A stretch of 64,000 bases of DNA from Roseomonas gilardii (GCF_001941945.1 NZ_CP015586.1:1-64000); one strand, 5' to 3'; positions 28,695 through 37,276 are shown, counted from the first letter of the stretch. A program made the numbers and translations. Notes: generated from the sequence alone by a model not told the origin.

Positions 28695-29750
28695 TCACCT
28701 CCCGTTGTTGCGCCTCCGCTCTCGGATGACCTGGGCGTAGAGCGCGGCGGCGCGGCACTGTCCGGCATGGTTGTAGCCTTCCGCCACGGCCGGCGTGTTG
28801 CCCACCACCGCCGCCCCGAAGCTCGGCGTCGCGCCCAGCCGCAGTGCCGCGGTGGTGACGATGCTGTGGCGGATGCGGTGCGGCCCGAAGGATATCCCGA
28901 AGCGCTGGCGCGACAGCCGCTGGATGCGGGTCTGGATGCCCTGCGCGCTCAGCGGCTCACCCAGCCTGCCGATCCACAGCGCCTCCTGCCGCTGCCCCAC
29001 CAGCAGTGCCGGGCGGATCACCTCCAGGTAGTGCCGCATCCACGGCGTGAAGCCCTCGTGCAGCCCGAAGCGGTCCCGCCGCTTCGTCTTGGTCTGCGCC
29101 GGGGTGAACTCCACCCGGAAGCACTCCCCCACCTGGCGCAGCTCGTGACCCGGCCGCAGCAGGCTCACCGAGCGCAAGCGCCGGCCGCACAAGGCAAGCA
29201 GGACGATCAGCAGCCCGTCGCGATAGGCGGTGAGCGCGTTGCGATCCCCTCCCCGCTCCAGCCGCGCCCGCGCCTGCCGCATCATGGTGACGCCCCAGTC
29301 GAGGATCACCTGCCCGTCCGGCACCACCAGCGTCCGGGTGTTCTTGGGCAGCAGGGAGTGCACCGATACGCCGTCGGGCCTGCGGATCCAGGACACCTCC
29401 GCCCCCGGCACGATCACCGCCAGCGCCATGGCCAGGTGGCTGAAGCGCCCGATGACCGTGTGGTCCGCGTTGCCCACCCGGCGCAGCTCGTGAAAGAAGG
29501 CCCGCAGCCGCGCGCGGGTGACACGCGCCAGCGGCGGCTCGTCGGGGTCGAGCCAGCCGCGGCTGGCCAGGAAGGCCAGCCAGCGGCCATAGGCCTTGAC
29601 CAGGGCGATCAGGGTGGCCGTGCGATGCCGGGCCCCCGGGCGGTCGTCGTGGAAGGGATCGCCCGGCGTGCAGTGCAGCAGCCAGGCCAGGCGGTCGGCC
29701 TCGGGCCACCAGGACAGCGGCCAGCACAGGCGCGGTCGCGGCGTGCTCAT
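28695..29750 (-). CDS. Tyrosine recombinase (second of the pair)
   Basis: A 351-residue protein starting at 29750 and overlapping the upstream recombinase stop by ATGA. The N-terminal SAM-like domain is present (TATLIALVKAYGRWLAFLAS). The catalytic domain has R in CGRRLRSVSLLRPG, Lys in AQTKTKRRDRF, HRIRH in GPHRIRHSIVTTAALRLGAT and the nucleophile Tyr in AEGYNHAGQ. All catalytic positions appear present. Two different-length recombinases in tandem recall Tn554-type TnpA/TnpB and recombinase-trio elements; exact membership is undetermined. Confidence 0.82.
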   Translation of the reverse strand: MSTPRPRLCWPLSWWPEADRLAWLLHCTPGDPFHDDRPGARHRTATLIALVKAYGRWLAFLASRGWLDPDEPPLARVTRARLRAFFHELRRVGNADHTVIGRFSHLAMALAVIVPGAEVSWIRRPDGVSVHSLLPKNTRTLVVPDGQVILDWGVTMMRQARARLERGGDRNALTAYRDGLLIVLLALCGRRLRSVSLLRPGHELRQVGECFRVEFTPAQTKTKRRDRFGLHEGFTPWMRHYLEVIRPALLVGQRQEALWIGRLGEPLSAQGIQTRIQRLSRQRFGISFGPHRIRHSIVTTAALRLGATPSFGAAVVGNTPAVAEGYNHAGQCRAAALYAQVIRERRRNNGR

Positions 29751-31690
29751 CGCCGCCCTCCCCGCCGCGTCCGTGCCGCGGGGCCGGGGCTGGCCGGCAC
29801 CGAGGTGCCGCCGCGGTGCCGGCCGAGCGCGAACTCCTGGTAGCGGCGCGTCACCTCCTCCTGCGCCTCGCCGCAGTAGCGCATGGTGGTGGCGATCAGG
29901 GTGTGGCCCAGCAGCTGGCGCAGCTCCTCGTAGTGCCCGGGAAAGGCCGCCAGGAACAGCCGGGCGGCGAGGTGGCGGAACTGGTGCGGCGTCATCGCCA
30001 CCCCGACATGCGTGGCCACCGCCCCCTTGATGGCCTCGCGCAGCCCCTGGTGGCCGATGTGCCCGCCGGGCTTGCCATGGCCCGGGAACAGCCAGCGGCG
30101 GCCGGGGCCGCAAGCGGGACGGTAGTCGGCGACCCATTCGCGGATCAGCGCCGCGACCTCGGGCGGGATGGGCAGCCGGAGCTCCTTGCGCCCCTTGGTC
30201 TCCTCCCTGGGGATGGAGAGATGGGTGAAGCCGCGGCGGCGGGGATCGGGACGGTAGAGGTGCCGGTCCAGGTCGAGGCCCGCCAGGTTGGCCAGGCGCA
30301 GCGGCAGATGGATCAGGATGCCGACCGCCACCGCCCGCATCGCCAGCGACCGGGCCTGCGCCGGCGCCCCGTCGCGCAGCCGCCGCGCGGCGCCCATCAG
30401 CGCCTCGGGCAGCGCCAGCAGCCGCTCCAGGCGGCCGGGCTGCATCACCGCCAGCACGGTGCGGTCGTTGCGCTCGGTCATGCCGTGGTACCTCAGCGCG
30501 ACCAGCCCCTGCCACTTGCGGATCCGCATCAGCTGCGGCACCGGCAGGCCGGCATGGTGCTTCGCGACGATGCGCAGCACCTCGGCCACGTGGTGGCCGG
30601 CCGCCGAGGGCCGGCGCTCCGCCTCGCCCTCGAGGGCCTCGGCCTGGCGGTGGAGGAAGCGGATCGCCGCCTCGGCGCGGGCCAGCGGCACCACCAGGTC
30701 GCGCAGCGAGGTGACCTCGGCGATCGGCACCGTGCCGCTGGCGACCAGGGCGCTGGCCGCCCAGCGGGCGTGGTCCACCCGCATCGCCACGGTGGAGGGA
30801 CGCAGCGGCCGCATGTCCAGCAGCCGCTGCTCCTCCTCCTCCGAGCCGGGCTCGGGCAGGTCGAGCACGTTGCCGCTGAGCCGGCGGCCGAAGGCGGCGA
30901 GGTCGGCCTGGAAGCTTGCCGGGAAGGCCTCGGGCGGCAGCACGTAGGCCTTGGGCCGGGCCAGCCGGCCCAGGGGCCGTCCCGGCCAGTCCGCCACGTC
31001 GCGGCAGGCGCGGTTCCAGCCGCCGCGCACGTCGCTCACCGTCTCACGGGGCCGGCGCGTCAGGCTGTGCCCGGTGAGCCAGCTCTCGAAGGCCTCCAGA
31101 GTGCTCCCGTCCACCGCCGCCGGCGCCACGCCCCTGGACGAGCAGAAGCGGGCGAAGGCGATCAGCCCGTAGGCCCGCCTGGCAGGCAGGCTTGCCATCG
31201 CCGCCTGCCAGGCGGGCGAGAGGGGCACGTCCGCGGGATCCATCAGGCCCAGGCGCCGCAGCACGTAGCGCAGCCCCGAGCGGATGGTGCACACGGTCCC
31301 CTCCTTGAGGCCGTGATGGGTGGCGGTGCGGTCGAAGACCCGCTCGCGCAGGAAGGTGGGGCTCAGCCCGGCCTCGGCCGTCTGGCCTTTGGGATCCATC
31401 CCCGCCAGGCGGCAGACCCCGCGCAGGGCGGAGGCGAGGTTGCGCCGGCGGGTGGGGGTGAGGTCGTCCCAGCGGGCGACCTCGGCCAGCGCCATGGCGA
31501 CGGTGAGCGGGGCGCCGGGGGACAGGCCGGAGGCCTGCTCCAGCGGGGTCCCGGGGGTGGGGGGACGGGCGGAAAGATGCATCGGGCAATCTCCGGAAAG
31601 GTGCGGCGAATCGGGAGCACACAGCACTCTAATCCCAGGCCGATTGGCCTCTGGAGGGCTCACGACAGGCTCGTAAGGGGTTGTCATCAC
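29747..31690 (-). CDS. Large tyrosine recombinase (first of the pair)
   Basis: A 647-residue protein. It has a long N-terminal region of about 400 residues, then the catalytic core: R in LPLRLANLAGLDL, Lys in REETKGRKELRLPI, HQFRH in MTPHQFRHLAARLFL, and LLGHTLIATTMRYCG with the nucleophile Tyr. Size and order next to a ~350-residue recombinase resemble the long/short recombinase pair of Tn554-like elements. Its start overlaps the HTH gene by ATGA (31687-31690) and its stop overlaps the next recombinase, so the three are one operon. Confidence 0.85.
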   Translation of the reverse strand: MMTTPYEPVVSPPEANRPGIRVLCAPDSPHLSGDCPMHLSARPPTPGTPLEQASGLSPGAPLTVAMALAEVARWDDLTPTRRRNLASALRGVCRLAGMDPKGQTAEAGLSPTFLRERVFDRTATHHGLKEGTVCTIRSGLRYVLRRLGLMDPADVPLSPAWQAAMASLPARRAYGLIAFARFCSSRGVAPAAVDGSTLEAFESWLTGHSLTRRPRETVSDVRGGWNRACRDVADWPGRPLGRLARPKAYVLPPEAFPASFQADLAAFGRRLSGNVLDLPEPGSEEEEQRLLDMRPLRPSTVAMRVDHARWAASALVASGTVPIAEVTSLRDLVVPLARAEAAIRFLHRQAEALEGEAERRPSAAGHHVAEVLRIVAKHHAGLPVPQLMRIRKWQGLVALRYHGMTERNDRTVLAVMQPGRLERLLALPEALMGAARRLRDGAPAQARSLAMRAVAVGILIHLPLRLANLAGLDLDRHLYRPDPRRRGFTHLSIPREETKGRKELRLPIPPEVAALIREWVADYRPACGPGRRWLFPGHGKPGGHIGHQGLREAIKGAVATHVGVAMTPHQFRHLAARLFLAAFPGHYEELRQLLGHTLIATTMRYCGEAQEEVTRRYQEFALGRHRGGTSVPASPGPAARTRRGGRR

Positions 31691-32187
31691 GGGGTTTTTG
31701 TCCGGACCGACCCACCGGCACCGGGGGCATCGGCACGGGCCTCACGGGTGCCGTCGGAGCGGTCCCGCCGGCTCTCCAGGATGGCCTGGCGCATGCGGCC
31801 GCCGAGCAGGGCGCGGACCTCCTCCTCGCGGAAGTAGATTGAGCGTCCGACACGGACCGGCACGAGGTATCCCCGTCGCACCCAGTCGCGCAGGGCACGC
31901 TCGGAGCGGCGGAACACGGCCGCCACCTCGGCCGCCGTCAGCAGCTTCGGCAGGGATGCGGTGGGGGATCGGTCGGACGCCGCCGGGAGGCTGTCTGCGG
32001 CGTCGCCGGGGAACGGCAGGTCCTGTGTGGCCGGAAGCGCCCGTGGCGGGCGCGGCAGGAGCGGCGCGACGCCGCGTCCCGGCCGGGACGAAGGGTTGCG
32101 GGAGGGCGGCCGGGACAACAACGGCCGCAGCGGGGCGGAAAGGCGGGTCTTCAACGAAGCCTCCGGTGAACGAAGGCCCTCCAACAA
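31687..32187 (-). CDS. Helix-turn-helix protein, excisionase-like
   Basis: A 166-residue protein. Residues about 80-130 form an HTH_17/MerR-like winged helix (LLTAAEVAAVFRRSERALRD, then WVRRGYLVPVRVGRSIYFRE and EEVRALL), as in excisionases and IS accessory factors. The N-terminal 75 residues are Pro/Ser-rich. It is translationally coupled to the large recombinase downstream, so it probably directs or regulates recombination. The IS481-like gene ends 75 bp upstream on the same strand. Confidence 0.75.
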   Translation of the reverse strand: MLEGLRSPEASLKTRLSAPLRPLLSRPPSRNPSSRPGRGVAPLLPRPPRALPATQDLPFPGDAADSLPAASDRSPTASLPKLLTAAEVAAVFRRSERALRDWVRRGYLVPVRVGRSIYFREEEVRALLGGRMRQAILESRRDRSDGTREARADAPGAGGSVRTKTP

Positions 32188-32262
32188 CCACCGATCCGCG
32201 CCGGCTTCACCACCCTATCGCTGAGAAAAACCCCCGGATTTCATGGGTGCCCCGAGCGCCTT

Positions 32263-34173
32263 TTACGTCCCCGGGCTTGCGGCGGGAGACCGCCCGCATG
32301 GCCTCCGCCTCGTCTCGAAACCCTGCGTCGGGATGTAGCCGGGATGCTTCGCGAAGGCCCGCACCGCGGTGCGGATCACCGGCCCCAGATCGCCGGGCAG
32401 TTGGATTACTTGCCCGCTGGCCTCCACGGGGTTGAGGATGATCTCCGCGATGTCCGCGACGAAGGCGTGCAGGGATCCGCGCTTGCTGCTGGCATCCGGC
32501 GGCCGGCCTGTCAGCGCGGACCACAGGCAGGCTGCCTGCTCGATCAGCATCAGGCTGCCGCGCATGACTTGCGGGCGTCCCGGCGAACCGGTGCTCGCGG
32601 CCAGCGCCGCCCGCCGCAGCACCTCCAGCCGTCCCAGCAGCATGCTGCGTGCCGCCTCCCCGCTCAGGGTCAGTGCCGAGGCCGGATCGGAAACGCCGGC
32701 CCGTGAACCTTCCTCCCTCACCTCTCTCGAGAGCGCCATGCTCAAGGCGATGAAGTCCCGTCCGGACAGGCGTCCGAGGTGCTGCCCGAACCGGAACAGG
32801 GCACGGCGGATCCGGACGAGACCGGTCGCTGGCTGTCTCCCTGTCGCCTCGTGCATCCGCAGCCGGGCGATGTCGTGCTCGCTGGCCTGCAGGGCCTCGG
32901 GCAGGGTGCAGAGCAGGCCTTTCCGGTTCCCTGCGAGAACCAGGAAGCGCGTCACGTCGTGGCTGATGGAGCGGGGTGGGACGATGCATTCCAGGCGATG
33001 CGCTTCCCTCTCTTCCAGATCGAGGATCGCGGCATGGAGCTTTCCCAGCAGCGTCGCGAGGCGTTCCAGGACAGGCCGGCGCCGGCCTCCACTGGGCTGC
33101 GCCTGCAGGATGGGCTGCATCCGGTAGCGCAGGGTCAAGGCGCAGATCGCGATCGCCACGCCATTGGCAAGCCAGGTGGGAACGGGGGGCGACAGGCCCA
33201 GCGCCACCCGGCCGACGGCCTGATACGCTCTCGGGAACTCCGGCCAGCGCCGCGGCAGGTCCTCCGGCCAGGCGCCTTCCTCTTCGGAGAACGGCGCGTC
33301 CTCGTCTCCATGGCGTACGCAGTTCTGCCGGTGGAACCGTGCGAAGACTTCCGCCGGTGCCGCGAAGACGGATCGGCTGGCGTCGATCGGCACCAGGGGC
33401 TCGAACTCGGGAAAGACAGCCGGCTCCGGCGGCCGGGGCTTCAGGCCCAGGGCGATGCAGGCCCTGAGGAAGCCGCCCGTGAAGCATGCCGCGGGCCCGG
33501 TCCGCACGTGCCGGATCGGCGCTGCGGATGCTGCGGCGAGTTTCCGCAGGAAGGCGATGGCGCTGCTCTCGCTGCTGTCCTGCGCGAGGAAGCAGCGGAC
33601 CAGCCGGGCATGCCGGTCGGTCGCCACGAAGAGCCAGGATGTCCCGCAGCCGGGCGCCACCGCCTCCAGCTCCGGCAACGGCATGACATCGATCCGGACG
33701 AAACCGGAGCTGTTTCCGGAAGGATTGTCCGCATGGATGTCCGCGGGAAGGACACGGCGATGCGCCCGGCGGCCGAGATCCTCCGACCGCAGGATGCGCC
33801 ACAGGCTGTAGCGGTTGATCTCTGGCAGGACAGGGGCCAGCAGGCCGGCCAGGTCGTCGAGCGGGAAGTTCAGCCGGCGCTGCAGGGCACAGATCGCGAT
33901 CCGCTGCGCCGGGCCTGTTTTCGTGGGGAGCCGGTGGGGACGGGTGGAGCGGTCCTGGCAATCGGACTCCCCCCGCCGCTGCCATTTGCGGATGGTCTCG
34001 GTGCTGACACCGTAGCGGGCAGCCAGCACGCGCGCCGGCTCGGTGGAGCGGGCGATCTCCAGGCGCGCGGCGAGGCTGGTGCGGGCGTTCCGGTGCGCCC
34101 GCACGGCTGGCCCGGTCCCGCCGGGTTGCAGGCGTTCGAGCATCGCTGCCGGACAGGTAGCCCGCGCCAACAA
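32263..34173 (-). CDS. IS481-like integrase-fold protein with degenerate catalytic site
   Basis: 636 residues from 34173, or about 626 from Met 11. Residues 40-80 form an IS481-type HTH (ARVLAARYGVSTETIRKWQR, then DRSTRPHRLPTKT). Residues 155-285 look like an rve core: IDVMPL keeps the first Asp (162) and WLFVATDRHARLVRC follows. The usual TDNGS motif reads RTGPAAC (Gly 226 replaces Asp), and the usual VERFH motif reads FARFH (Ala 278 replaces Glu). Two of three catalytic residues are thus missing. A further 350 residues are unlike known IS481 transposases. It heads a leftward set with an excisionase-like gene and two recombinases. Probably a DNA-binding or structural partner rather than a transposase; inference. 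Confidence 0.65.
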   Translation of the reverse strand: MLARATCPAAMLERLQPGGTGPAVRAHRNARTSLAARLEIARSTEPARVLAARYGVSTETIRKWQRRGESDCQDRSTRPHRLPTKTGPAQRIAICALQRRLNFPLDDLAGLLAPVLPEINRYSLWRILRSEDLGRRAHRRVLPADIHADNPSGNSSGFVRIDVMPLPELEAVAPGCGTSWLFVATDRHARLVRCFLAQDSSESSAIAFLRKLAAASAAPIRHVRTGPAACFTGGFLRACIALGLKPRPPEPAVFPEFEPLVPIDASRSVFAAPAEVFARFHRQNCVRHGDEDAPFSEEEGAWPEDLPRRWPEFPRAYQAVGRVALGLSPPVPTWLANGVAIAICALTLRYRMQPILQAQPSGGRRRPVLERLATLLGKLHAAILDLEEREAHRLECIVPPRSISHDVTRFLVLAGNRKGLLCTLPEALQASEHDIARLRMHEATGRQPATGLVRIRRALFRFGQHLGRLSGRDFIALSMALSREVREEGSRAGVSDPASALTLSGEAARSMLLGRLEVLRRAALAASTGSPGRPQVMRGSLMLIEQAACLWSALTGRPPDASSKRGSLHAFVADIAEIILNPVEASGQVIQLPGDLGPVIRTAVRAFAKHPGYIPTQGFETRRRPCGRSPAASPGT

Positions 34174-34304
34174 TGTCCTGCAACGGAAACCCGATAAGCT
34201 GACCGGAATACTGTTTCTGGATGCGGAACGTCATGTCGCACACGAAGCCGGAGCGACTCGTGAGCGACCTTCATGACCCGCAGGCCCGGGCTGCCGGAGC
34301 GTCC

Positions 34305-34769
34305 TCAGCCGTGATTCTGCAGGTCGCGGGCGATGGACCAGGCGATGTATTCGCCACCGTGCCGGGGCGTGGCCGGCAGCGGACGCAGGCGCCCCCGGCT
34401 CTCCAGCCTCTGTGCCACCCGAAGCTTGGCCTGGATGCCGTCCCATCCCTGGGCCGGGGTTGCGATCAGCGCCTGCTCGACCTCCGAGAGCCAGTCGGTG
34501 GCGGCGTCAATTTCGGGTTTGAGGCGGTCCTCGTCGGCGAGGGTCCGTGCCCGGGCCTGCAGCACCCCCAGGGCGGCGTAGGCATTCCGCCATTCGGCAT
34601 GGAGCCGAAGCAGCTTCGCGTCCGGATCACCGGATGGTCCGGCCTCCGATACGGCGTCACAGAAGGTGGAGAGGGTCAGGCTGCCCACCGCGAGTGCGGC
34701 AAGCGCCGCACGGCGGGAAAGGCCACCTCCGCTTCGGTGGCGGTCTGTGATACGGGCATGCGTAGCCAT
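34305..34769 (-). CDS. Hypothetical secreted protein (Tat-like signal)
   Basis: A 154-residue protein. The N-terminus GGGLSRRAALAALAVGSLTL has a twin-arginine-like start and a hydrophobic stretch, suggesting export. The mature part is helical (LLRLHAEWRNAYAALGVLQA, EIDAATDWLSEVEQALIATP) and ends EYIAWSIARDLQNHG. The family is not recognised. It is divergent from the XRE gene at 34908, with inverted repeats between them. Confidence 0.55.
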   Translation of the reverse strand: MATHARITDRHRSGGGLSRRAALAALAVGSLTLSTFCDAVSEAGPSGDPDAKLLRLHAEWRNAYAALGVLQARARTLADEDRLKPEIDAATDWLSEVEQALIATPAQGWDGIQAKLRVAQRLESRGRLRPLPATPRHGGEYIAWSIARDLQNHG

Positions 34770-34802
34770 GGCCGGCTGATCCCTTCAGCAGCTGTGGTCA
34801 GG

Positions 34803-34863
34803 CCGTTGCAGGGAGGTGCAAGCTCTCCGCAACGGCCGCTTTCATTGGCATTTTCAGCCAATG
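34803..34863. promoter_or_regulatory. Two inverted repeats in a divergent promoter region
   Basis: CATTGGC-attttca-GCCAATG (34843-34863) is a perfect 7-bp inverted repeat 45 bp before the XRE start. A second pair, GCCGTTGC (34803-34810) and GCAACGGC (34830-34837), precedes it. An AT-rich segment follows at 34864-34900. Either may be an operator. Confidence 0.45.
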
Positions 34864-34907
34864 TCAGCTATAAAGAACAATATTCGTTAAATCAATGGTA
34901 AAAGCCT

Positions 34908-35141
34908 ATGTCAGCGATAACTGCTGAGCAATGCCTGGGAGCTCGCGCGATGCTGAGGCTCACCCGCGAGCAGCTGGCCCAATCCGCATCTGTGGCTGTT
35001 GCAACGCTTGCTGATTTCGAGGTCGGGCGTCGCCAACCGCACCCGCGCACACTCAAGGATATCCGTGCTGCTCTGGAGGCCGCCGGGATCGAATTCATTC
35101 CAGGGGATGGCGGGGGCGCAGGGGTACGCTTGCGGAAGTAG
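34908..35141 (+). CDS. XRE-family helix-turn-helix regulator
   Basis: A 77-residue protein that is essentially one HTH domain: QCLGARAMLRLTREQLAQSA, SVAVATLADFEVGRRQPHPR, then LKDIRAALEAAGIEFIPGDG. This small single-domain type, ending in GIEFIPG...GVRL, is common on alphaproteobacterial chromosomes and plasmids. It stands alone on the plus strand at the left border of the partition region and probably controls nearby genes. Confidence 0.85.
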   Translation: MSAITAEQCLGARAMLRLTREQLAQSASVAVATLADFEVGRRQPHPRTLKDIRAALEAAGIEFIPGDGGGAGVRLRK

Positions 35142-35273
35142 CCCTCGTGAAGTCTTGGACCATCCTCTTGGCCTACTCATCGCCCAGGCAGGCACCGCCA
35201 TAGCACAGAACATCGTTGCTCTGCCCGATCTTTGAGGACCACCACGGTCAGATCGTAGCCCACCGGTCCTCTC

Positions 35274-35795
35274 TTATGCTGGGTTCATGAGCAGTCTCAG
35301 CTGTTCCTCGACCGTGCGAAGAGGAGGCTGAATCAGGGAGCTGAAATTTTTAGCCTTAATGGGCGCAGAAAATTTCGCACCCCCCTCCCCTCCTCCCCTC
35401 TTGGATCCTGCGCCGAACTTCCACCAGGATTTCGGGCCGATCGATCGCGGCTCCATCCACCAGGGCTTGCGGCTGGGCTTGTCTTCCTGGTTCCGGCGCT
35501 CGGGCGGTTCTGCTTTCAGCCTGATCATGATGTTGGTCACGCCGGAGAGCGGATCGGTGATCCAGTGGATGTAGCCCCGCAGGACTAGCTCGTTGCGCCA
35601 GTTCCGGATGGTGTTGGTCGTACATCCGAAGAGGCTCGCCAGCGACTTGGTCCGGGTCCGGAAATGCCGTCGGGTACCGGCCATCTTCCGTAGGGCGAGC
35701 AGCAGCCGCATGGGGCCGGAGCGGAGCTCAAGGACCGCCGCGTCCATGGTCAGGATCAACCCCCTGGTGAGGGCCGAACTCGAATGTTGGGGCAT
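35274..35795 (-). CDS. Winged-helix DNA-binding protein, possibly replication-related
   Basis: A 173-residue protein. Residues 25-95 fit a winged HTH (MRLLLALRKMAGTRRHFRTR, then KSLASLFGCTTNTIRNWRNE and LVLRGYIHWITDPLSGVTNI). The C-terminus is basic and low in complexity (EPPERRNQEDKPSRKPWW), followed by a Gly-rich stretch. It lies 390 bp from parA on the opposite strand, where plasmid replication or control genes often sit. Nothing else in the window resembles a replication initiator, but this is too short for a typical Rep protein. Function uncertain. Confidence 0.5.
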   Translation of the reverse strand: MPQHSSSALTRGLILTMDAAVLELRSGPMRLLLALRKMAGTRRHFRTRTKSLASLFGCTTNTIRNWRNELVLRGYIHWITDPLSGVTNIMIRLKAEPPERRNQEDKPSRKPWWMEPRSIGPKSWWKFGAGSKRGGGEGGAKFSAPIKAKNFSSLIQPPLRTVEEQLRLLMNPA

Positions 35796-36057
35796 GGCAC
35801 AGTACCAAGTCCCGGAATGCGTTCAGACGTAGCTCTCCCGACAACGCAAGATCCCTTGCGAAGCGATGGGGACATGACTACCTTGAAGGTGTTCAACGTC
35901 TTCTAGTTAGTCAGTCATATCTCAGTGGGGGCTGGTTCTGGATCTTCCGGGACTGGCCCTTTCTGCGTTTCAGGTGACCGGTCGAATCGCCGGCGCGGAA
36001 TGATTCCTGGATTCCCAAGCGCACGCAACTAAGTCATTGTCCCAAAAGGGAAATGTC

Positions 36058-36088
36058 TGCACGTCGACGTGTCTACATGTCGACGTGT
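36058..36088. repeat. Partition-like site cluster 1
   Basis: Two TCGAC-centred sites: palindrome ACGTCGACGT (36061-36070) and ACATGTCGACGTGT (36075-36088). It is upstream of parA. Confidence 0.7.
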
Positions 36089-36137
36089 CAATGCAGATTG
36101 GCTGCTATCTTTCTGATAGAGTTGACCATATCTGAAA

Positions 36138-36173
36138 GTGTCGACATGCATACGCGTCGACACGTCGACGTGT
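36138..36173. repeat. Partition-like site cluster 2 / parA operator
   Basis: Three sites in tandem: GTGTCGACATG (36138-36148), ACGCGTCGACACG (36152-36164) and ACGTCGACGTGT (36162-36173). It ends 15 bp before the parA ATG, so it probably doubles as the autoregulatory operator. Confidence 0.7.
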
Positions 36174-36188
36174 ATGAGGAGAGGGCGC

Positions 36189-36839
36189 ATGCGAGTCGTG
36201 GCTTTGATGAGCCAGAAGGGTGGAGCGGGGAAATCCACGCTCGCGGTCCATCTGGCAACCGAGGCAACAGCCAGGGGCCTCAAGACTTTGCTCCTAGATC
36301 TCGACCCCCAAGGCAATCTCACCAACTGGGCGCAGCGCCGCGGTGATGCCGCACCAGATGTGGAGGCGATCCACGCCTCGAACCTGAACCAGACCCTCAA
36401 GGAAGCGCGAAGCGACGGCTACGATCTGGTCCTGGTCGATACGGCACCGAACGCAGATCGAACCACGATGTTGGTAGCACAAACGGCGGACCTCGTGGTC
36501 AGCCCATGCCAGCCGGCGCAGTTCGACCTCGACGCACTCAATGCCACGGTGGATCTCTGCTTGGCCCTGAAGCGTCCGGTGGTCGTGGTAATCAATGCCG
36601 CTCCCCCTCGGGAGAACTCCAGCGTGGTGGCGGATGCCGTGGCAGTGGTTCGTGAGACAGGAGCTGAGGTTTCCCCTGCCGTGATCTCCTATCGGGTGGC
36701 CTACCGCCATTGCCTTGCCAACGGCAGCACGGCCTCAGAATACGAACCGGGCGGCAAGGCTTCCCAGGAGATCGCACGCCTTTATGACGACGTGTCGACA
36801 CGTCTACATGACGACGCGTCGACACGCAGGGGTGTGTGA
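36189..36839 (+). CDS. parA: ParA-type partition ATPase
   Basis: A 216-residue ATPase. The start at 36189 (MRVVALMSQKGGAGKST) has GAGGAG upstream; a frame start at 36138 would run through the operator repeats. The deviant Walker A is residues 10-17, Walker A' is TLLLDLDPQGN and Walker B is DLVLVDTAPNA. The short length and lack of an N-terminal HTH fit type Ib-like plasmid ParA. The last ~17 residues (DDVSTRLHDDASTRRGV) are encoded by partition-like repeats. The stop overlaps the next gene by TGATG. It segregates the plasmid or element carrying it. Confidence 0.9.
   Translation: MRVVALMSQKGGAGKSTLAVHLATEATARGLKTLLLDLDPQGNLTNWAQRRGDAAPDVEAIHASNLNQTLKEARSDGYDLVLVDTAPNADRTTMLVAQTADLVVSPCQPAQFDLDALNATVDLCLALKRPVVVVINAAPPRENSSVVADAVAVVRETGAEVSPAVISYRVAYRHCLANGSTASEYEPGGKASQEIARLYDDVSTRLHDDASTRRGV
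36790..36827. repeat. Partition-like site cluster 3, inside the parA 3' end
   Basis: ACGTGTCGACACGT (36790-36803) is a perfect 14-bp palindrome; a second site, CGCGTCGACACG, follows at 36815-36826. Both are translated as the C-terminal tail of ParA. Confidence 0.75.
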
Positions 36840-37120
36840 TGGCCCTACGCGCTCGACCTAAGCTGAATGCCCTGCCGCGACCGGCTGGCGAAGCGGCAGA
36901 TCTTCAAGTGGAGCCAGCACCGCTACCCACCAAGGCACCGGTCTCTCCGTCCCGGCGGGGGAAGCGTCAGGTGGCCTTCTTTGTGGATGCGGAGACTAAA
37001 CGGCAGTTGGACCGTCTAGCTCTGGAGGAAGGGCGCCGCCTCCAGCACGTCATGACCGAGGCGGTGAACCTACTCTTTCAGTCACGCGGCATGGCCCGGA
37101 TCGCGGAACAGAAGGATTAA
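36839..37120 (+). CDS. Ribbon-helix-helix partition partner (ParG/ParB-like)
   Basis: A 93-residue protein with a disordered Pro-rich N-terminus (about 40 residues), then RQVAFFVDAETKRQLDRLAL, EEGRRLQHVMTEAVNLLFQS: one beta-strand and two helices of a ribbon-helix-helix domain. This layout matches small centromere-binding proteins partnered with short ParA ATPases; the disordered tail often stimulates ParA. ATG 36839 overlaps the parA stop. It probably binds the TCGAC-centred sites in the five clusters and represses the operon. Confidence 0.82.
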   Translation: MALRARPKLNALPRPAGEAADLQVEPAPLPTKAPVSPSRRGKRQVAFFVDAETKRQLDRLALEEGRRLQHVMTEAVNLLFQSRGMARIAEQKD

Positions 37121-37159
37121 CATGTCGACGTGCCGACATGTCGACATGTATGCATGTCA
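37120..37159. repeat. Partition-like site cluster 4
   Basis: ACATGTCGACGTG (37120-37132), CGACATGTCGACATGT (37134-37149) and a trailing GCATGTC (37152-37158). It begins at the stop codon of the RHH gene. Confidence 0.7.
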
Positions 37160-37224
37160 GCAGAACGGAGGGGTGAGGTCCGACTGTATCCATCCCTGCG
37201 GCTCTGCAATCAACTTATTTACAC

Positions 37225-37234
37225 TTTACGTAAA
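37225..37234. promoter_or_regulatory. Palindrome in the higBA promoter
   Basis: TTTACGTAAA is a perfect 10-bp palindrome in an AT-rich patch 42 bp before the higB start, a likely HigA operator. Confidence 0.5.
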
Positions 37235-37276
37235 CCATAAAGATCGCCATACTCAGAGCATCAAGGGCGGCGCTGC

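Noticed and set aside
27126-29843. Plus-strand frame of 905 codons
   Set aside because: Runs antisense through both the substrate-binding protein and a tyrosine recombinase, whose motifs are clear on the minus strand; composition is His/Arg/Pro-rich and protein-like features are absent.
29816-31837. Plus-strand frame of 673 codons
   Set aside because: Antisense to the large recombinase, which has an intact catalytic set; no recognisable domain in this frame.
32207-34243. Longer minus-strand frame (678 codons) overlapping the IS481-like gene
   Set aside because: Different frame, Arg/Pro/Ala-rich without motifs; the 636-codon frame carries the HTH and integrase-like core.
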